Source: CAYYOS01 sp964473355
GTDB taxonomy: Bacteria > Pseudomonadota > Gammaproteobacteria > Burkholderiales > REEB80
Assembly: GCA_964473355.1 (NCBI GenBank)
Contig: CAYYOS010000047.1
Location: forward strand, 1 to 16,753
DNA length: 16,753 bases
Direction of reading: 5' to 3'
Part shown: piece by piece, positions 1 to 5,855 of the stretch
Layout of the letters: every line of letters begins with the position of its first letter
Position numbering within the stretch: the first letter of the stretch is position 1
The notes under the pieces: model-generated
What the model saw: only the letters and a program-made list of their open reading frames with translations
The model's database searches: none
What the model was told of the DNA's origin: nothing
Made by a program: the position numbers and the translations under genes

Positions 1-1
1 G

Positions 2-622
2 GTATTTAATTGGATCGCGACCATGTGGCGGGGCTCCATGACCTTTGAAACGCCCATGCTGTTTGCGCTGGCTTTTGTCTTTTTGTTTACCTTGGGCGGC
101 TTTAGCGGTTTGGTGCTGGCGATCGTGCCTGTAGATATTCAATTGCAAGATACCTATTATGTCGTTGCTCATTTCCACTACGTTTTATTTTCAGGGTCGG
201 TGATGGCAATTATGGCAGGCGTCTATTACTGGCTGCCAAAATGGTCTGGGCGCATGTATGATGAAAAATTGGGTAAGTGGCACTTCTGGCTGACAACAAT
301 TTTCTTTAACATTACCTTCTTCCCCATGCATTTCTTAGGGCTAGCGGGCATGCCACGCAGAATTCCCGACTATGCGCTGCAATTTGCGGACTTCAACATG
401 TGGGCCAGCATAGGCGCATTCGGTTTAGGGGTCAGCCAATTGTTGTTCGTCTGGGTGGTTTTAAAATGTATTAAACATGGCACACCTGCAGAAGCTCGGC
501 CGTGGGAAACCGCTGACACCTTAGAGTGGACGCTGCCTTCGCCCTTGCCATACCACACTTTTGAGACTCCCCCAGTCATAGGGGCTGTGCCGCGTTATGC
601 CACGCAGCCGGTTACGAGTTAA
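2..622 (+). CDS. ctaD: Cytochrome c oxidase subunit I (aa3 type), C-terminal part
   Basis: The reading frame is open from the left edge, so only the last 206 residues of a protein of usually about 530 are seen. Subunit I is the catalytic subunit of the proton-pumping terminal oxidase in the inner membrane and carries heme a and the heme a3-CuB centre. The segment AHFHYV (codons at 167-184) supplies the heme a3 and heme a histidines (codons at 170 and 176). Further family signatures are MWRGSMTFETPML, YYWLPKWSG and FLGLAGMPRRIPDY. At least four hydrophobic helices follow one another. In many oxidases a His-Asp pair before this segment binds the non-redox Mg/Mn; here the pair reads Gln-Asp (146-151). 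The cox11, ctaE, ctaA and ctaB genes downstream confirm the identity. The quinol oxidase subunit cyoB is a less likely reading in this context. Confidence 0.97.
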   Translation, partial: VFNWIATMWRGSMTFETPMLFALAFVFLFTLGGFSGLVLAIVPVDIQLQDTYYVVAHFHYVLFSGSVMAIMAGVYYWLPKWSGRMYDEKLGKWHFWLTTIFFNITFFPMHFLGLAGMPRRIPDYALQFADFNMWASIGAFGLGVSQLLFVWVVLKCIKHGTPAEARPWETADTLEWTLPSPLPYHTFETPPVIGAVPRYATQPVTS

Positions 623-624
623 GC

Positions 625-726
625 ATGACAGCGAACGCCGATAGCAAGGCAAAAAGGCGTACCGCGTTAATTCTGCTGATCGCTGCCGTGGCCTTGTATA
701 TTTTTACTTTTGTCATCAATGCCTGA
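625..726 (+). CDS. Small single-helix cytochrome oxidase assembly protein (33 aa)
   Basis: This short frame starts two bases after the ctaD stop and ends inside the beginning of cox11. The product has a polar, basic N-terminus (residues 1-13, with KAKRR) followed by one hydrophobic stretch, about residues 14-31, and ends INA. The layout suggests a single-pass inner-membrane protein with its N-terminus in the cytoplasm. Very short proteins of this kind, annotated as cytochrome oxidase small assembly protein, are known between ctaD and ctaG in many betaproteobacteria and some gammaproteobacteria. Position and topology match; I recognise it by these rather than by a strong motif. No clear Shine-Dalgarno sequence precedes it, so translation is probably coupled to ctaD. 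Its last 8 bases overlap the cox11 ATG. Confidence 0.7.
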   Translation: MTANADSKAKRRTALILLIAAVALYIFTFVINA

Positions 727-1255
727 AACGATTGCAGCGAACCGCTTGCTACTGCGCAAGCTCCTGGTGGTGATTGTAGTGATGTTCGGCTTTGGTTTTT
801 TGCTGGTGCCGTTTTATGAAAAAATTTGTGAGGTTACAGGGATAAATGGCACGCGCAGCAACACGCAAATTGACCAATCCCGTTGGATAACGGTGGAATT
901 TCTAGCCAGCACCAACCAAGCCATGCCTTGGAGTTTTAAGCCAATGCAAACCAGCGTGCGGGTTCGCCCAGGGGAATTAGCGCAGGTGGTGTATAGCGCG
1001 AAGAACACTACGGCGCAGGCTATAACCGGCCAAGCGGTACCCAGCTATAGCCCCGCTGTGGCAGGCCGCTATTTTAATAAGCTAACGTGTTTTTGTTTTA
1101 CGCAGCAAACACTTAACCCTCTACAGGAAAAGCAAATGCCGGTGCAGTTTGTAGTCGCGCCGGATTTGCCCCGAGACGTTAAGACGATTGCACTGTCGTA
1201 CACGTTTTTCGAGGTTGATAAGCGGGCGGCGCTGATTAAAGTGCCTGGTGCGTAA
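719..1255 (+). CDS. ctaG: Cytochrome c oxidase assembly protein Cox11/CtaG
   Basis: Cox11/CtaG is a membrane-anchored copper chaperone that supplies CuB to subunit I on the periplasmic side. The 178-residue product has one N-terminal membrane helix (about 14-31) and then a beta-rich soluble domain. The copper-binding signature CFCF is at residues 124-127 (Cys124 and Cys126), and a third family cysteine is Cys37 in the segment YEKICEVTG. The family phrases FNKLTCFCF and LSYTFFEV are present, and the length is normal for a bacterial member. I chose the ATG at 719; a TTG at 710 in the same frame would add three residues. The ATG overlaps the stop of the 33-residue gene by 8 bases and there is no good ribosome-binding site, so translational coupling is likely. 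Confidence 0.96.
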   Translation: MPETIAANRLLLRKLLVVIVVMFGFGFLLVPFYEKICEVTGINGTRSNTQIDQSRWITVEFLASTNQAMPWSFKPMQTSVRVRPGELAQVVYSAKNTTAQAITGQAVPSYSPAVAGRYFNKLTCFCFTQQTLNPLQEKQMPVQFVVAPDLPRDVKTIALSYTFFEVDKRAALIKVPGA

Positions 1256-1463
1256 ACGAAGACGGCTGGCCGCCGCACGCGCCAATGCGCCGCAAGCGGC
1301 CCGCGCGGTGCTCTGGAGTTTTTTGGGTATTCGCAAAAACCGCGATTATGAAGCGGATGCCGTACGGCTAACGCCCGCTCAGGTAATTGTTGCTGGGCTG
1401 ATCGGCGCATTGTTATTTATTGGTGTACTGCTGCTATTGGTTTACTTAGTAACGCATAGCTAA
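1248..1463 (+). CDS. DUF2970 small membrane protein of the cox cluster
   Basis: The 71-residue product has a very basic N-terminus (RKRRRLAAARA), a central motif with WSFLGIRKNRDYEAD, and one strong C-terminal membrane helix (about 45-68). This matches DUF2970, a family of unknown function commonly found between ctaG and ctaE in proteobacterial oxidase clusters. The motif lies just before the helix and so probably faces the cytoplasm. The start is GTG at 1248 and overlaps the cox11 stop by 8 bases; no other start codon in this frame keeps the conserved segment. A role in oxidase assembly or stability is inferred only from location. Thirty bases separate it from ctaE. Confidence 0.85.
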   Translation: MRKRRRLAAARANAPQAARAVLWSFLGIRKNRDYEADAVRLTPAQVIVAGLIGALLFIGVLLLLVYLVTHS

Positions 1464-1493
1464 TACGAAATTATTTAGATTAAAGGGGTTTTC

Positions 1494-2336
1494 ATGAATC
1501 AGAGCTCACCGGGATATTTTCTGCCTTCACCCTCCATTTGGCCGATAGTAGGGTCTGTTGCCTTATTTATCATGGCGATTGGTGCGGTATTTTTTATGAA
1601 CGGCATGCCTTCTGCGCCATATATTTTAGGACTAGGCAGCTTAATTCTGATTTACATGTTGTTCGGCTGGTTTGGTACGGTGATACGCGAAAACGAGAGC
1701 GGCCAGTATAACAAGCAAGTGGATTTATCTTATCGCTGGGGCATGAGCTGGTTTATTTTTTCCGAAGTCATGTTTTTTGCGGCGTTCTTCGGCGCCTTAT
1801 TTTATATGCGGGTGCTGGCAATTCCGGAACTGGCCAGCGGCACTACCGGAGAACTGCTGTGGCAGGGTTTTACAGATAGTTGGCCGATTGCCGGACCAGG
1901 GCTAGACAATAAGTTTTCACCCATGGGGGCGTGGGGTATTCCGGCTATTAATACCTTACTCTTGTTAACTTCTGGCGCCACGGTAACCTGGGCGCATTGG
2001 GGTTTGAAGAAAAACAACCGCTTTCAGTTAATCTGGGGCTTAATCCTAACCGTTGCCTTGGGCATCGCATTTTTAGGATTACAAGTATACGAGTACCACG
2101 AGGCGGCATTTGCTTTATCCACCGGTGCCTATGGCGCGACGTTCTATATGCTAACCGGCTTTCACGGTATGCACGTCACCTTGGGTACCATCATGCTGAT
2201 TGTCATTTTATTTCGCTCGATCGCAGGACACTTTACCCCGGAACGGCATTTCGCGTTTGAGGCTGTATCCTGGTACTGGCATTTTGTCGACGTCGTATGG
2301 TTGGGACTGTTTGTTTTTGTGTACTGGTTGATTTAG
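1494..2336 (+). CDS. ctaE: Cytochrome c oxidase subunit III
   Basis: Subunit III is a core, non-redox membrane subunit that stabilises the catalytic subunit and supports its proton uptake. The 280-residue product has about seven membrane helices. Recognisable blocks are YRWGMSWFIFSEVMFF (with the conserved membrane Glu91), TLLLLTSGATVTWAH, GFHGMHVTLGT and VSWYWHFVDVVWLGLF near the end. A strong ribosome-binding site, AAAGGGG at 1482-1488, lies 5 bases before the ATG. It is one of the few clear ones in the cluster and suggests independent, high translation. The stop codon is only 4 bases from the stop of the oppositely oriented DUF2909 gene. Confidence 0.97.
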   Translation: MNQSSPGYFLPSPSIWPIVGSVALFIMAIGAVFFMNGMPSAPYILGLGSLILIYMLFGWFGTVIRENESGQYNKQVDLSYRWGMSWFIFSEVMFFAAFFGALFYMRVLAIPELASGTTGELLWQGFTDSWPIAGPGLDNKFSPMGAWGIPAINTLLLLTSGATVTWAHWGLKKNNRFQLIWGLILTVALGIAFLGLQVYEYHEAAFALSTGAYGATFYMLTGFHGMHVTLGTIMLIVILFRSIAGHFTPERHFAFEAVSWYWHFVDVVWLGLFVFVYWLI

Positions 2337-2340
2337 CGGC

Positions 2341-2544
2341 TTAGCCGGAAACGCCGTTGCCTGGGATGAGCCCAAAGTAAAATCCCAGCATGAGTAGTAA
2401 AAAAAGCGTGATGGACAGAGCGACCCGTACGGTCAGGGCTTTAACGGTACGCTCGGATTGTCCCTTATCTTTAATTAGATAGTAGAGGCCGCTGCCCAGG
2501 CTCGCGACGATAAGTACCAGAAATAAAATGACGATGATTCTCAT
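2341..2544 (-). CDS. DUF2909 twin-transmembrane protein
   Basis: The 67-residue product has two hydrophobic helices (about 2-23 and 41-61) separated by a charged loop containing IKDKGQSERTVKALTVRVAL. It ends in a short glycine-rich tail. This is the layout of DUF2909, a small inner-membrane family of unknown function that recurs next to ctaE and surf1 in gamma- and betaproteobacteria. The ATG at 2542-2544 has an AAGGA Shine-Dalgarno sequence 5 bases upstream. It is encoded against the direction of the oxidase genes and converges on ctaE. Its ATG overlaps by 4 bases (ATGA) the stop of a possible 61-residue frame upstream. A link to oxidase assembly is inferred from position only. Confidence 0.85.
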   Translation of the reverse strand: MRIIVILFLVLIVASLGSGLYYLIKDKGQSERTVKALTVRVALSITLFLLLMLGFYFGLIPGNGVSG

Positions 2545-2726
2545 TGCGTCCTTGGCTCGAAATTTGGCAGGTAATCTGAACTTAACAGTGTAATAAATTC
2601 GCCATCATCACGCCACCAAATCCGACTAATCGGAAATTGGGTGAGAACTAAGGGCACGCCCGGATAATCGGCTAGCTGACTTCTCGCGCGGTCTATTCGG
2701 AATTGTTTACAGCGGAGTGGCGTCAT
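2541..2726 (-). CDS. Possible small hypothetical protein (61 aa) coupled to DUF2909
   Basis: I do not recognise this protein. The frame fills most of the 180 bases between DUF2909 and SURF1, on the - strand. It ends with a TGA sharing four bases with the DUF2909 start (ATGA), an arrangement typical of coupled genes. The product looks plausibly coding: charged N-terminus (CKQFRIDRAR), then YPGVPLVLTQFPISRIWWR, then DDGEF and SDYLPNFEPRTQ. It has no signal peptide or membrane helix. The proposed ATG lies in a CATG that also contains the SURF1 start, so the two genes would diverge from overlapping start codons. The frame stays open further upstream, antisense to SURF1, so the true start is uncertain. 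It could instead be chance or the remnant of a gene. Confidence 0.35.
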   Translation of the reverse strand: MTPLRCKQFRIDRARSQLADYPGVPLVLTQFPISRIWWRDDGEFITLLSSDYLPNFEPRTQ

Positions 2727-3432
2727 GTTTCCGGCAGGATTTACGTTTAAACCCGCACTGCTACCTACGCTAGCCACCACGATCATGGTTATCGTCACGG
2801 CCTTAATGGGCACATGGCAACTAAACCGTGCCGCTGAAAAAGCCGCGCTGCAACACGAATACGACCTACGTGCAACGGCGCCCATTATGGTTTTGCCTGA
2901 AACCATCATGAGCGCGACGCAAGCGGCCTACCGTAAATTTGAAGCTTACGGCAGGTTTGAAGAAACATGGCAAATTTATTTGGACAATAAAATTCATAAT
3001 GGCGTCGCCGGTTTTTATATCCTTGCGCCTTTACGTGTCCAGAATAGTGACGTTCGGGTATTGGTGAACCGCGGTTGGATAGGGGCAGGCCGGGCGCGCC
3101 ATACCTTGCCCAGCGTTGCCACGCCCTCCGAGGAAGTGCGCATCGTTGGGATAGCACAAGTTCCAAGTAAGAAGATTTTAGAGTTAAGCGCCGATACCAT
3201 ACAAGGCAAAGTCTGGCAAAACCTTAACCTGGAAAATTATCAAAAGACCGTGCCCTTTGCCATTCAACCCTTTGTGCTGTTGCAGCAAAACGGTAGCAAC
3301 GATGGCCTGGTGCGCGAATGGCCGAGACCGGACACGGGCCGCAGCATGCACTTAGGCTACGCTTTCCAGTGGTATGCCTTAAGTATTGTTTTAATCATTA
3401 TTTATATTGTGGTCAATGCAAAACGTATCTAA
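2725..3432 (+). CDS. SURF1 family cytochrome oxidase biogenesis protein
   Basis: SURF1 proteins (Shy1 in yeast) bind heme a and help insert it into subunit I. The 235-residue product has the family plan: a membrane helix near the N-terminus (about 13-31, ending GTWQLNRAAEK), a periplasmic domain, and a C-terminal helix (about 212-230). Conserved blocks are VLVNRGWI at 112-119, QPFVLLQQ at 181-188 and HLGYAFQWYALS at 209-220. The last contains the histidine implicated in heme binding in this family. The ATG is preceded by GGAG about 7 bases upstream. As the preceding gene runs the other way, this gene must have its own promoter, which I could not place. The next gene starts 17 bases before this stop. 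Confidence 0.93.
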   Translation: MFPAGFTFKPALLPTLATTIMVIVTALMGTWQLNRAAEKAALQHEYDLRATAPIMVLPETIMSATQAAYRKFEAYGRFEETWQIYLDNKIHNGVAGFYILAPLRVQNSDVRVLVNRGWIGAGRARHTLPSVATPSEEVRIVGIAQVPSKKILELSADTIQGKVWQNLNLENYQKTVPFAIQPFVLLQQNGSNDGLVREWPRPDTGRSMHLGYAFQWYALSIVLIIIYIVVNAKRI

Positions 3433-3979
3433 TAAACATAGCCGTACCAAACTCATCCTCATCGCATTGGTTTTTATCGCACCGGTGGTAGCGTCCTATA
3501 TCGCCTATTATGTTTGGCAACCTAAAGGCCGCAGTAATTTTGGCGAACTGGTGCAAGGCTATGCCTTGCCCGAAGCCTCTTTGCCCGCGGCGGGGGGAGG
3601 CATTTTTCCCTTAAAGCAGTTACGCGGTAAGTGGTTATTAGTCCAAGTGGATAGCGGCCAGTGCGGCGCCTCCTGCCAAAATAAACTCTACGCCATGCGG
3701 CAAGCGCGCTTAATGCAGGGCAAGCACCAGGATCGCATTGCTCGGCTTTGGCTGATTGATGATCAAACCATGCCACCAGCCAGTCACGACGGCGTCTGGA
3801 CGCTCAACGCCTACCATAGTCCGGTGCTAAATCAATTGCCAATTAAAACCGCCGTGCACGATCACGTGTATGTGGTGGATCCCTTAGGGAACGTGGTATT
3901 ACGTTATAGCGGGCCGCTGCAGCCGGAAAAAATGGCGAAAGATTTAAAACGCTTATTGCAAGCCTCGCGCATTGGTTAA
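3416..3979 (+). CDS. Membrane-anchored CxxxC thioredoxin/Sco-like protein of the cox cluster
   Basis: The 187-residue product has a short cytoplasmic end, one membrane helix (about 12-33) and a periplasmic domain. It carries the pair Cys83-x3-Cys87 in SGQCGASCQNK, spaced as in Sco copper chaperones. The segment LRGKWLLVQVD before it and VYVVDPLGNVVLRYSG after it look like strands of a thioredoxin fold. His148 and His150 lie just before the latter strand, near where Sco proteins have their third copper ligand. A conserved hypothetical gene sits at this place, between surf1 and ctaA, in Pseudomonas-type clusters. A thiol or copper role in building CuA or CuB is inference. I prefer the ATG at 3416 to a TTG at 3407; it overlaps SURF1 by 17 bases. 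Confidence 0.75.
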   Translation: MQNVSNKHSRTKLILIALVFIAPVVASYIAYYVWQPKGRSNFGELVQGYALPEASLPAAGGGIFPLKQLRGKWLLVQVDSGQCGASCQNKLYAMRQARLMQGKHQDRIARLWLIDDQTMPPASHDGVWTLNAYHSPVLNQLPIKTAVHDHVYVVDPLGNVVLRYSGPLQPEKMAKDLKRLLQASRIG

Positions 3980-4958
3980 GGTCTATAAAAATTTGCTGTG
4001 GACTGCCACGGTGTTAGCATTAGTGGTGGTGGTATTGGGGGCTTATGTGCGGCTATCGGATGCCGGTTTAGGTTGTCCGGATTGGCCGGGTTGTTACGGC
4101 TACTTAAGCGCCCCGCGCACAGCGGAGCAAATTGCCAATGCCGAGGCCTTATTCCCTGGTCAGCCCGTGGAAAAACCTAAAGCGGCAAAAGAGATGTTAC
4201 ATCGCTATATGGCCGGCGCCTTGGGCATCCTTATTTTGGCGATAACGGTATTAGCATTTCGCTTGCGGCGTGAGATAAATACGCACCCGGCGGCCAGCCT
4301 GAGCTTACTGGTGTTGGTAATTTTTCAGGCGCTCTTGGGTATGTGGACCGTCACCTTATTACTAAAACCGGTCATTGTCACGGCGCATCTTTTAGGTGGC
4401 ATGGCGACCTGGGCACTTTTGGTGTGGTTAAGCGCGGCGCAACTGCCACTGCCGCGGGTGGTATCACCGGATATAAAAAATTGGTTTACGCTCGGCTTAG
4501 TGGTGTTATTTTTGCAAATTGCTTTGGGCGGCTGGGTAAGCTCCAACTACGCCGCATTGGCGTGCAGCGATTTTCCGCTGTGCCAAGGAAACTGGCTGCC
4601 ACATATGGATTTCTCCTCCGCGTTTCATTTTACGAGAGAGTTGGGCAAGACCGGCGATGGTGGTTTACTTTCGGGTGAGGCTTTAACTGCCATACATTGG
4701 ACACATCGCTTGGGCGCGCTCATAACCTTTTTTGTGCTGATAGGGGTGGCCTGGCGGGCTAGGCGCGCGCCTCAACTACGCACTTTTGCTTACATACTGG
4801 TCGGCCTATTGGCGTTGCAAATTGGTTTGGGCGTCGCCAATGTGTGGCTATCCCTACCGTTATCTATCGCCTTAGCGCACAACGCCACCGCGGCGTTATT
4901 ATTAGGCGCGCTGGTCATGTTAAAATCGAGCATAGTTAAACCTAGAAGCCTTCCATGA
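3972..4958 (+). CDS. ctaA: Heme A synthase (COX15/CtaA family)
   Basis: Heme A synthase oxidises the C8 methyl of heme O to a formyl group, the last step in making heme a. The 328-residue product has about eight membrane helices in two similar halves. Expected heme ligands are seen as His77 (EMLHRYMAG), His139 (VTAHLLGG), His242/His245 (IHWTHRLGA) and His303 (LAHNATAA). Two periplasmic loops each hold a cysteine pair: Cys35/Cys41 (CPDWPGC) and Cys198/Cys204 (CSDFPLC). The start appears to be TTG at 3972, overlapping the previous stop by 8 bases; no ATG occurs before the first helix and no Shine-Dalgarno sequence is evident. The stop overlaps the ctaB ATG (ATGA), so the two heme-modifying enzymes are coupled. 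Confidence 0.95.
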   Translation: MVKVYKNLLWTATVLALVVVVLGAYVRLSDAGLGCPDWPGCYGYLSAPRTAEQIANAEALFPGQPVEKPKAAKEMLHRYMAGALGILILAITVLAFRLRREINTHPAASLSLLVLVIFQALLGMWTVTLLLKPVIVTAHLLGGMATWALLVWLSAAQLPLPRVVSPDIKNWFTLGLVVLFLQIALGGWVSSNYAALACSDFPLCQGNWLPHMDFSSAFHFTRELGKTGDGGLLSGEALTAIHWTHRLGALITFFVLIGVAWRARRAPQLRTFAYILVGLLALQIGLGVANVWLSLPLSIALAHNATAALLLGALVMLKSSIVKPRSLP

Positions 4959-5848
4959 TTAGTACTTTAAACCGTCACGCTACCCTGCGGCATTTGCAAC
5001 ACTTATTGCTTTTAAGCAAACCTCGGGTTGTTTCATTGATCGTGTTTACCGCGATTATTGGCATGTTTCTAGCCACGCCGGACATGGTGCCCTTAGATAT
5101 TTTAGTAGCCGCCACGCTGGGCATTGCATTTACTGCTGGTGCGGCCGCCGCGTTTAATTGTTTGGTGGAACAGAAAATTGACGCCTTAATGGCGCGCACT
5201 AAAGGTAGGCCATTGCCGCGCGGAGACGTCGCTTCCTGGGAAACCTTGGCATTTTCCGGAATCGTGGGGGGCGCCGGTTTATTTATTCTCAACACCTGGG
5301 TGAATAGCTTAACAATGTGGTTAACACTTGCCACCTTTGTAGGCTATGCAATCATTTATACCTTAATTTTAAAACCCATTACGCCGCAGAATATCGTGAT
5401 AGGCGGCGCCTCGGGCGCGATGCCGCCGGTGTTGGGCTGGGCGGCCGTCACCGGGGAAGTGGACGCCAACGCGTTGCTTCTTTTTTTGATTATATTTGCC
5501 TGGACGCCGCCTCACTTCTGGGCGTTGGCCTTGTATCGCAAGAAAGAATACGCTGCAGCGGGAATGCCTATGTTACCCGTGACCCACGGCGATAAATTTA
5601 CCCGTTTGTCGGTGTTGCTTTATACCGTATTGCTCACTGCGGTGACGCTGCTGCCTTACGCCGCGGGGATGAGCGGACTAATTTACTTGGGCGGCGTATT
5701 GATCTTAGACGCGGTATTTTTATTTTATGCGTGGGGAATCTACCGCCATTACACCGATACGCTGGCGAAAAAGACGTTCAAATTTTCGATACTCTATCTA
5801 TCACTACTATTCGCTTTACTTCTGCTAGACCATTACTTTCGTTTCTAG
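4955..5848 (+). CDS. ctaB: Protoheme IX farnesyltransferase (heme O synthase)
   Basis: This UbiA-superfamily membrane enzyme attaches a farnesyl group to protoheme, giving heme O, the substrate of CtaA. The 297-residue length is normal, with about nine membrane helices. The first prenyl-diphosphate site is NCLVEQKID-ALMART-GRPLPRG at residues 68-90, with Asn68, Asp76 and Arg81. A second conserved block is FAWTPPHFWALALYRKKEY followed by GMPMLPVTHG (about 181-212). Context with ctaA separates it from cyoE of a quinol oxidase operon, although the two are homologous and the product is often labelled CyoE. It ends the oxidase run; its stop lies 7 bases from the stop of the convergent kinase gene. 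Confidence 0.95.
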   Translation: MISTLNRHATLRHLQHLLLLSKPRVVSLIVFTAIIGMFLATPDMVPLDILVAATLGIAFTAGAAAAFNCLVEQKIDALMARTKGRPLPRGDVASWETLAFSGIVGGAGLFILNTWVNSLTMWLTLATFVGYAIIYTLILKPITPQNIVIGGASGAMPPVLGWAAVTGEVDANALLLFLIIFAWTPPHFWALALYRKKEYAAAGMPMLPVTHGDKFTRLSVLLYTVLLTAVTLLPYAAGMSGLIYLGGVLILDAVFLFYAWGIYRHYTDTLAKKTFKFSILYLSLLFALLLLDHYFRF

Positions 5849-5855
5849 GGCCTAG

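Noticed and set aside
2337..2347. Inverted repeat CGGC-TTA-GCCG at the ctaE/DUF2909 junction, considered as a bidirectional terminator
   Set aside because: The stem is only 4 base pairs with a 3-base loop and has no T run on either side; part of it is coding sequence.
4343..4678. 111-residue open frame on the + strand in another frame of ctaA
   Set aside because: The ctaA frame carries the heme histidines and membrane helices; the alternative has no helices or motifs.
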